The notes beneath the pieces are model-generated. The model saw nothing but the letters and a program-made list of their open reading frames with translations, made no database searches and was not told the origin of the DNA. A stretch of DNA of 64,000 nt from Hirsutella rhossiliensis (Eukaryota > Ascomycota > Sordariomycetes > Hypocreales > Ophiocordycipitaceae), in NCBI RefSeq assembly GCF_020360975.1, contig NW_025408681.1, positions 930,001 through 994,000 of the forward strand, given 5' to 3'. The position numbers were made by a program, and so were the translations under genes. Shown here one piece after another: positions 1 through 9,953 of the stretch (position 1 is its first letter; the number at the start of each line of letters is the position of its first letter).

Positions 1-2
1 GA

Positions 3-983
3 ATGCAAACTGATGACACCCTCATCCTTGGAACGAACAACTTTTCTACCCGTGAAGAAGAAGAGCTACAAAGGCAGAATTTCGTTCCAAGCCCAAGACT
101 GACATCACATACGGAACAACGGTTGACTTTAATGGTGCAAGACTGACGTTGCTGAATAATAACCCCTTAAGAAAGGATCCCTTTACTTCAACAGAAGGGA
201 CAAGCAGCAAAATGACCACCATTGACCCTAAAGCAATTGATCGTCACCAGCGCTGCGTTGAGGAACGAGCGCGAGCGTCATACATTGCTTCAATTGCACA
301 ACCGGAAGCTTCTTTCGATGTTTCAGTCGCCGCCCAAGTACAGACCCTGAGGATAAAGATTACGCAATTTTGAACAAGCGACTGCAATGGCAAATGGATC
401 ACCAACTACGTGGCCTCACGTACAAACCAATTGATCTAGCTACTGCAAAGCTGATGGTTTTCACCGATGGTTCTTTCGCAAACAACAAGGACTTATCCTC
501 CCAACTAGGATTCGTCATTGCCCTCGTTAACGAGACAAACCACAAAGAAAAACAGTTCGAGATTAGTGGTAACATCGTACACTGGAGTTCAACAAAGTGC
601 AAACGTGTTACCCGTAGCGTCCTAGCATCAGAGATCTACGGTATGGCCAACGGATTCGACATAGGCATCTCCCTTGCGATGACTATGAAGATAATTACGG
701 AACGACTCAACCTTCCTCCTATCCTCTCATCGTCTGTACGGATTCGTACTCTCTACGAATGCCTAGTCAAGCTCGGTACGACGAAGGAAAACGATTGATG
801 ATTGATATCATGGCCCTTCGCCAGTCATACGAGAAGAGAGAGATAACAGATATTCGTTGGATCAACGGCGCAGACAACCCAGCAGATGCAATGACGAAAG
901 CATCACCAAACCGAGCCCTGGAACGCTTCATCGATACCAATAGTCTGACAATTCGAGTCGAAGGATACGTACAACGTTCCTAA
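3..983 (+). pseudogene. Ty1/copia retrotransposon pol remnant (end of reverse transcriptase plus RNase H)
   Basis: This is the 3' part of a copia polyprotein. It opens with a reverse-transcriptase tail reading MQTDDTLILG, continues as KPKTDITYGTTVDFNGARLT, then gives an RNase H domain with the catalytic TDGSFA block near 460-480 and the terminal motif ADNPADAMTKA near 870-900 that closes fungal copia pol proteins. The reading frame changes at least three times, near 80-86, 320-345 and 740-770, so the protein cannot be made. The frame ends at a TAA at 981-983. The decay is by small indels rather than the dense C-to-T changes of the block that follows. The 5' part of the element lies outside the window. 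Confidence 0.85.
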
Positions 984-1160
984 CCGCTCCTTATACCTAT
1001 GATCAAATGATTGCTCCTATCAGGAAGACCCTTCACTTCTTCCCAGATATCTACAGCTAAGAACAAGACGTCGGACCCACTTTTTGGCAATAATGACACA
1101 CGCCCTCACGGCACATTCCTTCACGGCCTTAACGCTACTATCCTTTAGATCTGTTCAAGG

Positions 1161-1431
1161 TGTTGCTGTGCTTCTCACAGCAAAAGAAGAGTTGCCTGTG
1201 TAGGAATGTATCTATCTAGTGGTGTGACCAACCATGGTTGGCACGTGACCCGTACGGTCACGTGTGCGGCTGAGGGCAGCGTGCCCCCTTTCTCCACGCT
1301 GGCCTCTGCCTCCTTAGATAGAGAATCAAGACGAATACAACATCACAGGTTAACCCTAGTACCGTCTCATTGCAGCAGCTGCCGCAGGTGCCTACCCACA
1401 CCCACCATATTGTATAAGACTGTCAATCGTC
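1161..1431 (+). repeat. Probable 3' LTR of the copia element
   Basis: About 180 bases after the pol stop, the sequence begins TGTTGCTGTG and carries an internal inverted repeat (GTTGCTGTG ... CACAGCAA). Downstream are a palindrome CAACCATGGTTG and a 9-bp inverted repeat CACGTGACC/GGTCACGTG at 1242-1264. A TATTGTATAAGAC stretch near 1407 looks like an LTR promoter box, and a plausible terminal CA follows at about 1431. No second LTR is available for comparison, so both ends are estimates. Base composition changes abruptly just after this segment. Confidence 0.4.
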
Positions 1432-2198
1432 ACGAACTAAAACCTTAAGGCCTACGATATCGCACTAAATATATATCGAATGGGCTAAATCATTTTCGCC
1501 TCGATAGTAGCGTCTTAGTTTAGGGCAAATATAACGTGCCGAGGTATTAATCGAGACCGGGGAAAACTAGCCTTATGTGTTTAGTAGAGAAGAGGAGGGA
1601 GGGGGGCGGTTAGATTCGAGTCAAAAGATAAGGTATTATCCCCCTAGCCAACGTTATTCTCTTACTTAGTCTCGCTGATATCTAACGCCGGCATAGAAGG
1701 CGGTTTAGATAGACAATAAAGCGTTATAAGGCGACTAGGCATAACTTTACTCGGCCGTACGAGGATAGAGCAGCAATTTATAACTTATCTATTATTGCGG
1801 CGAGGTAGCTTTAAGGCAGTGCTGATCTATAGGCCGGAAGCATTTGCCGGCCGACGCTACGATGCACTGCCTCGTTTATACCTAAGGGGAGATAGGGCGC
1901 CATAGACTAATAGCTGGTACCCATGACCTTAATTGCAGAGTAACATTTTATCTATAAAATTTAAGAAAAGGCTTAGCGTTAAGGCTATATAACGACTAAA
2001 TGCTTTATATATACGTTTTATAGCTGCATATGCTAGGCTATTCCTCGTGTTTCTAATTTTATATCCTTGCCTAAAACCACTACCATAGTTAAGTGCTTTT
2101 ATTTACTATAATACGTTGTGCTAGTGCTATAAGATCAACACCTGCCTCGGAAAGATAAGCAGCAGACACGGATCCATCTCTTGTCCACGAGCAAAAAG

Positions 2199-2942
2199 TT
2201 AGTAGGCGGTAGAGCCATATGAGCTATAGCTCGCAATAGGCTCGCCCGTTATATCCTTAAGCAGAACGGCGGGGAGGTCCGGGCTAAAGCCGCTATCTAC
2301 CGGGCTATAGATGACGATGGAGCTGCTCCTCCGAGGGCGGCGGCCGGGAAGAGAGCCGCTCTCGCCGGGCTCTAGTGTAGAGTTCAGCTTAGACAGGGCG
2401 TCGGCGAGAGCTTCACTATAGACGGCCTCGGGACCCGTCTCCCAGTCACAAGACGAAGGGGGGCTCGGCGGCGGGGAAATAGAGACGAGGTTATTAGCCA
2501 TAGGAAAAGCAAGATGCTCGTCTTTAGCTTGCACTAGCGTCGGTTGGCTAAAGTAGACCCTAATGCGCTCGCCTAAAACGGCCTCGCCATTCTAGGCCTG
2601 CCGGACGGAAATGGCCGTGTCGACGTCGAAGAAGGAGATAACAATACGGTAGAATGACTTAAGAGGGGCAAAGGCGTAAATAGGCGCCGTCTTAGAGATA
2701 TAGTTGCGAATCGTCTATAGAGTATCGGCCTCAAAGAAGGCGGGCGCGTTGAGATTGGTAAAAAGTAGCGTGTTAGAAGGTAGTGTGGGTGGCTCTAGAG
2801 GTAGGAGGTTAGAGAGGTCTATAGTGAGTTTAGCTCTGCTAGAGACCGAGGGCCATCGTAAGGGACGCGGCGTCGGCTCTATTATAGCGGCACTAGGTAG
2901 AAGAAGTTCGAGGTTAATAGTGTTCCCGGCCTTACTAGATTC
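2199..2942 (-). pseudogene. Calcipressin (RCAN, calcineurin regulator) copy killed by RIP
   Basis: The minus strand reads as a nearly full-length fungal calcipressin with nonsense codons. In order one can see LTIDLSNLLPLEPPTLPSNT, LLFTNLNAPAFFEADTL, a stop, IRNYISKTAPIYAFAPLKSF, YRIVISFFDVDTAISVRQA, a stop, NGEAVLGERIRVYFSQPT, the family signature SISPPPSPP, and a serine-rich tail RRSSSIVIYSPVDSGFSPDL. Both internal stops are TAG where the family pattern suggests CAG or another C-containing codon, as expected from RIP. Calcipressins bind and modulate calcineurin, the Ca2+/calmodulin phosphatase. The last open stretch runs from 2534 to the stop at 2199. The 5' limit is approximate, because a stop precedes the readable part and no start codon is clear. 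An intact parental gene is expected elsewhere in this genome. Confidence 0.8.
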
Positions 2943-3561
2943 CTAAGACTTAAGCGTAAGAAGAACGACGGCTAAGGTAGGAAGCTAAAGAGAGTTTAGC
3001 TCTAGATTTAAGTTATGCCCCGGGTCTTATTAACTATAAAATTTAATCCGTATACTTAAGCCCTAAGGGGTAGCACGCAGGCACGTTCTTATAGGGATTC
3101 CCTCCTCCTCCCGCTAAGTATATACTATAATCTATCTATACTATATTATATTATTTATAGGGCAGGCTTAGCCAATAACACTTACCGCTAGTAGATATAA
3201 GCCCCTGCCGCTTTCTTATATAGCCCCCTATTACTCTAGCGAGACGGCAAGGACGGCATAAGTTATAGTATATAAAACATGCTGCTAGAGAGGCGAAAAG
3301 ATGGGAGTAACGCCGGACTGCCGGCATAGGACGGGACGAGAAGCACCTTATTGGGCTCTCGTTAATTAACTGTGCGTTGAACCTCGAGAACTACCGAGTA
3401 CTTAAGCTCCCTAGTAAGCTATAGGCAACATAAAAGAACGCCTTAAATTAATCCCGAACCGCCTAAACTTTAACTAGCGTGCGACCATATTCGTCCTATA
3501 AACCTGCCACCTCGAGTTCTCTCTTATGTTCCCCGTATAAACCAGCTTACGGGACGCGGGT

Positions 3562-3930
3562 TTACACCATAACCGTAGCGGCTGGCTTTGCCGGCGGCCC
3601 CGTGTAGGTCGGCGGCGCCACCGGCTTAGAATAGGCGTAATTGACAAAGGGAGGGAGCGGCTCGGCCTGCTGCTCGATATCCTCGGCCCGTTTCCTCCGC
3701 TGCCGGATAAGGATGAAGGCAAGGCCGGCGAGGACGACGAGGGCGACGAGGACGATAGGGACTATAACAATCTTAATTGCGGCTCCTATAATGCCTATAT
3801 TAAAACGAGCGTGTGTTTTTAGGCAGTTAACAATAGCGTTAGGCTTAGCCTTTTAAGTTTTAGTGGTAGAGTTAACTCCGGGGTAAGACGGTATAACAAT
3901 AGGCGCATCAACCGCACCGCCGCGTAGACT
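3562..3930 (-). pseudogene. RIP-mutated 3' end of a single-pass membrane protein
   Basis: Read on the minus strand, the frame gives DAPIVIPSYPGVNSTTKT, a stop (likely CAA to TAA), KAKPNAIVNCLKTHARFN, a hydrophobic span IVIVPIVLVALVVLAGLAFI, a basic stop-transfer stretch RQRRKR, and a proline-rich cytoplasmic tail ending PPTYTGPPAKPAATVMV before a TAA at 3562-3564. Another in-frame TAG lies further upstream. The layout is a short extracellular part, one membrane helix and a cytosolic tail, as in many fungal surface proteins. I do not recognise the family. It lies on the same strand as the calcipressin copy, 0.6 kb away, so both may derive from one duplicated segment. Confidence 0.5.
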
Positions 3931-4616
3931 ATAAAAGCACGAGGATAGATGCTATGCTATTGGCAACGGCCACGGGGACGCCATGATATACATCATCCAT
4001 ATAATCCAGCCTCCAGCAGCCCTCGAGACGCCGGCGCTTACGCAAAGCACAGCCCAGCTTCACGCCCACCCCGGGGGCAGCCTCCAGGCGTGACTGGTTG
4101 GGGGAAATGGACGGCAAAATGCCTATACATACCTTTTGCTTTAGAACAAACAAACTAGACTTAGCTAAGCATTGCAGGATCTTTCTTCGCAAATATAGTG
4201 ACTCTTTACTAACGGCAGTCTTGGGGGCAGAAGGATTTGTGCCCTAAAATGGCCGGTTAGGGACCTCGCCACTTAACCCAAAAAAGACATTTCTATGTCT
4301 ATAGCAATAACAGCGAGGCGTTCCTTGATGCTTTGGAGTAAGGCGGAGAGAAAATGAGACAGAGGGGGCGTGAGACAGAAGCGTAAGGGATTCTCCCGTG
4401 ATCGGCCGCACGTACAGCGGACTCCCAGGCGACGAGGTTGACCAGCAAGCGATAGGACAATTGTCCGCGGGACTTGGGGTGTCAGGTAGGTTACCACATG
4501 TGCTGAAATGTAAACTAGGTTGTGTAAAGGCCCTAGGGACTCCCCTCCGGGCGAAATAAATCCATCCCTCTAACCGACATTTTGTCTCAGCGTCAATCTA
4601 GAACAGCTCAACAACA

Positions 4617-4745
4617 ATGGCGCCGATTGACGAGGCTCTTGATTTTTGAAATCGTCGGAATCAGTGAACTATGCTAATACTGCACGGAGATTCAATTGTG
4701 ACGAGACTACGTTCCGACGGCGACATTAAGGCAAACAGCGGTTAA
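4617..4745 (+). pseudogene. Amino-terminal fragment of a fungal DDE (pogo/Fot-like) transposase
   Basis: An ATG at 4617 opens the frame MAPIDEALDF. After a one-base frameshift near 4647 it continues KSSESVNYANTARRFNCDET, then TFRRRH and a TAA. This resembles the helix-turn-helix start of fungal pogo/Fot-type transposases, which commonly begin with MAPIDEAL-like residues followed by a short DNA-binding module. Nothing of the catalytic DDE core follows, because the next bases are RIP-type AT-rich DNA. I did not find matching terminal inverted repeats. Confidence 0.55.
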
Positions 4746-5060
4746 GACGTAATGCCGACTTATTATAAAATAAGTATTACTATTTGCCCTATAGCAAATT
4801 TCTATCCGGCCTAATCTACTTAAGTAAAAATACCTAGATATTATATAGGTAACTACCCCCTTAGTTAATCTTTCTTTCCTTAAACTCTTCTACTCCCCTT
4901 ATTTATAAATAGGGCTCTTGCTCGCCCCTTCTTAGATAGAACAGTCGAACCTCAATTTTCATATTAACCTTTACCCTTCTAAGTTACTACCCTGCGAGGA
5001 ACTGGTTGGCAGTGTCAAGAGGAAATAAGAGATGCCATGCATATGACGGTTTTTGAGAGT

Positions 5061-5372
5061 CTATTGGCCTTGACTACTGCCCAAGTAAAGGGGACGAAGG
5101 TCCCAGGTATATACACAAGAACGGTGCCAATGTGGGTCGGGACACCTCCTCGACTAGGGCGGAATGGCGTTTAACAGGCAGATGACAAGACTCCCTAAGG
5201 AGGAAACCGAAAGCTGAGCTTCTGTCCCCACCAACAAATGTATCCGAATGAGCCGCAGGCCGAGACTTGGAAGCTTCACGAGCCTGAAGGTCGGTCCTTT
5301 CCGTCATAGTCTTCGCTCCTAAATAGGCCTAGTTATCTAGATCCTGTCGGACATCAATAGCATGCGACAATT
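5061..5372. other. Intergenic stretch, no gene seen
   Basis: This is the transition from the AT-rich block to normal composition. It holds only short open frames without recognisable motifs. It forms the 3' flank of the MYND gene. Confidence 0.5.
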
Positions 5373-6409
5373 CTATCCTCCAGATCGAAAAGCTGCAGAA
5401 GCACCATCTTGGTAGGCTGCAGAAGCGTCTCCCATCATCCGGAAGCGTTCAAACATCTTGTCCATCCTAAGGTCCCGGTTGATATTGGCTCGGTCCCATG
5501 CATTCACACGATCCCCCGCCAGTCCTCTCGGGTCAGGATTGCTGGCTTGTCTCTCGAACCACTGCCGACGCTCCCTCTGCTCCTTAGTTGGGCTTTGGTT
5601 TCGGTAGGCCGCTTTGACATCCTCCCATCCCCTTGCACCGCCTGAGTCTTCTGCTACGTAGTGGCCAGACCCATCCAGGCAGATGACGTCGGGGGTGGGA
5701 TCGGCACGTCCCAATATTGTTAGATGGTGTTCCCAGTTATCACCAAAGTCGTAGGTATAAACAATCTGGCGACCTGGCTCAAGCGTCAGGAAAGGGGCGG
5801 TAAGGGAGACTCGGCTGATGCACACATACTTTGGAACCGTACATCGTCAAATAACTCGAACAGCTTGTACTTGTCAGCTTTCCTCTCTGGTGTGTTGGGG
5901 TGACGCCTCATCGGCTCGTGCATGCGATCGATGCCCGAGAACATGGTCTGCTTAGCCGGGTCGACAACGCGAAAGAGATACTGCCTCGGCGCGGAAGCCG
6001 GAGGAAGTTGATCACCCGTCGGACCCATAGCGTTGCGTCTGGTGATGACCTCCATGATGTCATCGGGCTCGCGGTAATCTGGGTCCACGACTGCGAAGTC
6101 GAACGAATGCGTGGTGGCCCAACCAAACGCTGTTTGCAGTGCCAGGTGAAGCACGTAGAAGACGGTGTGCGCGGGGCACGACAAGGTGCGCGTCACGGGT
6201 GGGTTCGTAATGCGCTCCGGGGCCAGGTGGAACTTGATGATGTAGTTGGGCCGGACGCAGACCCCCTTGTGGGACGACCAGGCCGCGGACTGGCACTCAG
6301 GCGAGCAGTACGCTGTCCGGCGGCATCTGGAGCATAGCCGGAGGGAGTTGGAGTCTGAGGCCGACGACGTTGTGCAGGCGGCATTGCCGCACTTGTCCAT
6401 AGATGTCAT
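5373..6409 (-). CDS. MYND zinc-finger protein with a plasmid pRiA4b ORF-3-like domain
   Basis: Two exons on the minus strand: 6409-5830 and 5773-5373, giving 326 residues. The intron at 5774-5829 (56 nt) has a GTATGT donor, a CTGAC branch site and a CAG acceptor. Splicing joins FELFDDVRFQ to SRQIVYTYDFGDNWEH, as the domain requires. The N-terminus is a MYND finger (CGNAAC, CSRCRRTAYCSPECQ, HKGVC), usually a protein-interaction module. The rest, with HSFDFAVVDPDY, YTYDFGDNWEHHL and the tail GLAGDRVNAWDRANINRDL, matches the pRiA4b ORF-3/IS1096 TnpR-like domain, whose biochemical role is unknown. The ATG at 6409 is the first in frame; a second Met lies three codons on. The gene borders the transposon-rich block but looks intact. 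Confidence 0.8.
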
Positions 6410-6490
6410 CTGTCAGAGGGGCCACCCTTGATCGCAAGCCGCGAGGATACGGGTAGTTGGCCCGTGATCAAGAGCGTAGTGGAAGAAAGG

Positions 6491-6520
6491 ACCGAAGTTG
6501 ACCGAAGTTGACCGAAGTTG
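6491..6520. repeat. Three tandem copies of a 10-bp unit
   Basis: ACCGAAGTTG is repeated three times exactly, about 80 bases upstream of the start codon of the MYND gene, so it lies in its probable promoter or leader. Confidence 0.9.
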
Positions 6521-6958
6521 TGTGGCGGTCTCGGGCACCCTCGACTGTGCCCTTAGGGCATGACATGGATCTTAGCCCGCACGGGATGGCTGCACGGCCT
6601 CCGCCGGCTCTTCCGTGATGGAGTTCCTCAGCTGCTACGTTGTTCCTCGGTAGTGTTAACGTGTTTGCTTGCGTGTTGTCTCCCGAAGTTTGTATGGCGA
6701 CACCGTATTGTCGAGGGAAAGACCGTCAAGGTTTCAAGGATATTTATTCCTTCGCTGCAGAGATGCCTGGCTCACCCAGCCGGGCGACGCACACCAGTGG
6801 GGCTCACCCGGCTCACCCGCGGTCGCGCGATTGGCCGGAGCGGCGGAGCCAGCTGCGCATTTTCCTCCGGATCCCCCATCTGGAAACGTCGGCCCCGGCC
6901 CCGCTCTGCCGAGTCTCCTCCCTCCGGCCCCCGCTTTTCGGCCCGGCGAGACGACAGA

Positions 6959-8090
6959 TCAAGCCGTCTTCTGCTTGGCCAACGCAGCCTCGCGAATCAA
7001 CCTGCTCATCCGGCCCGTGTGGAAAATGAAAGCCGTGGCGGCCTCGCTGAAGCACCACGGCAAACCCATGGCGAGCCGCGACGCCCCGGCGTAGGCCCCC
7101 TCCCGGAGCCACTCGGGCGAGCCGCCGACCCAGCCGCCAAGCCACCCCTGCCCCCTCAGCGCCGCCGTCACGAACCTGGCGGCGAAGACATCGGTCTGCG
7201 TCCACCTCCCGAGCGAGTAGGGGTCCTGGGTCCTGTGAAAGATGTCGAGGGCGGGCCGGTAGAGCGAGTCTGGCGGCAGGTCGCGGCGGGCTCCCGGACG
7301 GTTGTAGATTTCCGACTTGATGGAGCCGACGACGACGACCATGACGCGCACGTCCAAGGGCCGCAGCTCGACTCTCAGGCAGCGCGCGTATGCTTCGACG
7401 GCCATCTTGGAGGAGATGTAGGCGGAGAAGAAGGGAGCGGAGCTGGCGCAAGACATGGACGACTCGTTGACGATGAGGCCGCGCGCGGGGATCAGCAAGC
7501 TGCTAAACGCCTTGCACATGCGCATCATGCCAAACAGGTTGGCGTCAAAGGTGGCCTTGACATCGTCCAGGTCCAGGTCCAGTGCTGGCATGATGTGCGT
7601 GCGTCCGCTGGGCAAGGGGGTCGATGAGCCCGAGCCTCTCATCAGCAGCTGCGGCGTCGTTCAACGGCCATGGAAATGGGAGCGTTACGTACGCGTTGTT
7701 GACCAGAATGTCGAGCCTGCCGCCGGTAATCTTGGCCGCCTCCTCCTTGCAGGCGTCGACGCTCGCCTGGTCCGTCACGTCGAGCTGCACGGTGCTCATG
7801 CCCATGTCGCCCAGGTCTTGGAGCACGCTGGGCCTGCGCGCCGTGGCGATGACATGGCAGCCTGCAAGAAACCCTCTCGCTCTGCATGAGTCCGCTTATT
7901 TCCTCCAACAAGGGAGAGGGGAAACCGTGTAAGCGGACCTCTGTTGTGAAACTCGATGGCCAGCGCGTGCCCGATGCCGCCGGGCGAGCACCTAGACGTT
8001 GGTGAGCTACGTGCTTGTTTCGCCGAGACAGTTCACGAGAGGCAGAGAGACGGCATACCCCGTAATGAGAACCGTCGTCTTTGATGTCAT
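6959..8090 (-). CDS. Short-chain dehydrogenase/reductase (Ayr1-like)
   Basis: Four exons on the minus strand: 8090-8059, 7991-7939, 7861-7693 and 7607-6959, giving 300 residues. The introns are 67, 77 and 85 nt (donors GTATGC, GTCCGC, GTACGT; acceptors TAG, CAG, CAG). The joins restore the Rossmann cofactor loop ITGCSPGGIGHALAIEF, the NNAG motif at exon 3/4, and the catalytic serine and YxxxK in SSAPFFSAYISSKMAVEAYA. The order TGCSxGGIG...NNAG is typical of the fungal group that contains 1-acyldihydroxyacetone-phosphate reductase, an NADPH-dependent lipid enzyme of ER and lipid droplets. The substrate cannot be told from sequence. The second donor, GTCCGC, is weak, so that junction is the least certain. 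Confidence 0.83.
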
Positions 8091-8639
8091 GGCGTCTCGA
8101 GACTTGCTCTTCACCCGTCAATGCCTGAGACTGATCTCGACCTGCGTCGAGATATAAATGGAGGGGGGGGCCACGAGGGACGATGCTCCTTGAGGTCATC
8201 CAGCCAGGCGTGGATGAACGTGGGCCTTGAACATCAAGTTCACGAGAGAGAGAGAGCGTGGCCTTGCAGACGGCCGCGTTCCAGCCAACAACAGCCACAT
8301 CACCAACGCATCGAGTCTGCCGGGAGTGCCGGGATCCCGTTGCACGCGCAGCAGCCAGCAGCCTTGGCGTACCCGGCGAGGACGCATCCCGAGGCGTCCG
8401 TGATACTCTCCCAAAGCCCATAATTTGCACCAGATCGAGAGTATATACCTGTATGAATGGATATGCGTATAATCACGAGTCCAAAACGCCACCGTACGCC
8501 CGCCCATTCTCTCGCTCTACTAAGCGACAGCATTCCGCCGCCCGGCACCAGGACCATCCCATCCAATGGCCTCATCACCCACCCCCTTTTTAAAACACAA
8601 AAGGCCCTCGTTCTATCCGCAGCCAAGAAAACCGCCGCC

Positions 8640-9617
8640 CTATCTCGGCGCCGGGAACCGCGGCGGCTCAGAGCCCTGCATCTGCTGCGGCAAGCTCGTC
8701 GCATCCATCTCGTACACGGGGTGGTGCTGCTGCTGCTGCGGCGGCGGCGGCGACGTCGGCCACTCGTACGGCGACCAAACGGACTTGTGCTCGGCCGACG
8801 ACGACGCCGACGGCGTGGGCGGTATCCCCGAGGGCGTCGTCGGCGGGCCGCTGCCGAGCATGGCGTCGGCCTCGCCCTGGGGCTTGGGTCGGCCCTGGCG
8901 CCGCCGGTGGTGGAAGAGCAGGAAGGCGACGAGGGCGACGGCGGCGACGCCACCCACCGAGACGCCCGTGGCGATGCCGATGATGGCGCCTTGGGAGAGG
9001 TGGTGCGCTGAGTCGCTGGCACGGTTTTGATTGTCGTCGTCGTCACCACTGGGAGGTGCCGATGCCGATGCCGAAGCTGTTGCCGGCGACTTCTTTGACG
9101 ACGCCGTCTCACTGCCTGTTTTCGTCGTCGTCGTCGTTGTCGATGTTTCACTCGGCCTCGTCTTCGTCGACGTCGTCCTCGTCCTCGTCCTCGCGCTGCT
9201 CGCCGTCTTCCCCTCCCCAGCCAAGGCAAGAAACTCACTCCGGCCCACACTCAGGGGCGTCGCCGAGCGTTCACACGCATCCACCATAGTGCGGTACACG
9301 GCCGCCACATCGCCGGCGTCGCGCTGGCCCAGGCACCGCGCCGCGCCGCTCACGAAGCCGCTGCCGTTGCCGCACAGGCACCCGTTGAGCTCGCTCACCG
9401 TGCTGCCCCGGCACGCCGAGCGGGCGCCCGCCTGCGTCAGACACGCCTGCGCGTCGGCCGGGTAGAAGGAGAAGTCGTTTTCGAGGGCTGAGGCGGTGCC
9501 GAGGAGCAGGCTGGGGATGACGAAGAGGGTGAGGACGACGAGGAGGTGGCGGCTGCCGCAGGGGAATGAAGCAGAGGATGAAGCGTCGTGGGACGGTCGC
9601 TGTCGTATTCTCGTCAT
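8640..9617 (-). CDS. Secreted-type membrane-anchored protein with a six-cysteine N-terminal domain
   Basis: One exon, 325 residues. I start it at the ATG at 9617 because the sequence before it is a low-complexity 5' region in the same frame. Order of parts: a basic N-terminus; a hydrophobic signal segment (HLLVVLTLFVIPSLLLGTAS, about residues 24-43); a domain with cysteines spaced C-x9-C-x10-C-x-C-x12-C-x19-C; a Ser/Thr-rich, Lys/Arg-dotted stalk; a transmembrane helix (AIIGIATGVSVGGVAAVALV); a basic HHRRR stop-transfer; and a Pro/Ser/Gln-rich cytosolic tail. The layout resembles fungal wall-stress sensors and CFEM-like surface proteins, but only six cysteines are present (CFEM has eight) and no WSC domain is seen. 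Plasma-membrane location is inferred. Ligand and role are unknown. Confidence 0.75.
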   Translation of the reverse strand: MTRIRQRPSHDASSSASFPCGSRHLLVVLTLFVIPSLLLGTASALENDFSFYPADAQACLTQAGARSACRGSTVSELNGCLCGNGSGFVSGAARCLGQRDAGDVAAVYRTMVDACERSATPLSVGRSEFLALAGEGKTASSARTRTRTTSTKTRPSETSTTTTTTKTGSETASSKKSPATASASASAPPSGDDDDNQNRASDSAHHLSQGAIIGIATGVSVGGVAAVALVAFLLFHHRRRQGRPKPQGEADAMLGSGPPTTPSGIPPTPSASSSAEHKSVWSPYEWPTSPPPPQQQQHHPVYEMDATSLPQQMQGSEPPRFPAPR

Positions 9618-9941
9618 GCTTGCTTTCTGGTTTGGTGCTCGTATCCTCCTCTGTCGAGTGGTCGTGGTGTGCTTGTCGTCGTCTGGTTCTCCACGGCCGG
9701 AGACTGGTGATGAGGCTCCCGTCGATGCCGTATAGCCATGAGATGGATGCGTAGCTGAAGCGGACGTGTAAGAACTCGCAAGCCCAGACGTCAGACAGGC
9801 AACCGGCAGCGGCATATAAAATAGCCGAGAACCAAACAAACAAGCAAAAGGAAAGAGGCCAGAGGCAAGCGGCAGAAACCCCTGCAAAGACGGGCCCGAC
9901 GGCACAGCAACAAGGCTGACTCTCTCTTGCGCCCTCTCTCT

Positions 9942-9953
9942 CACACACACACA

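Larger units (their letters stand above)
1445..5060. other. RIP-mutated, TpA-rich block
   Basis: The sequence is full of TpA steps (tata, ttata, ctaa, taag) while CpA and TpG are scarce and CpG is kept. This is the pattern left by RIP, which converts C to T mainly in CpA. Within it I can read a calcipressin pseudogene (2199-2942), a membrane-protein tail (3562-3930) and a transposase start (4617-4745). The remainder (1445-2198, 2943-3561, 3931-4616 and 4746-5060) shows no readable frame of useful length and no terminal repeats that I recognise. The composition assessment is by eye. Confidence 0.75.

Noticed and set aside
3929..4192. Minus-strand frame of 87 codons in the RIP block
   Set aside because: No motif. 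It overlaps the upstream edge of the membrane-protein remnant in a different frame, so it is not called separately.
6560..7627. Plus-strand open frame of 355 codons
   Set aside because: Runs antisense to the SDR gene and continues into its 3' flank. It has Arg/Pro/Gly-rich composition from GC-rich third positions and no motifs.
8300..9250. Minus-strand frame rich in Arg, overlapping the six-cysteine surface-protein gene
   Set aside because: Shifted-frame shadow of the Thr/Ser-rich stalk; no domain and no plausible start context.
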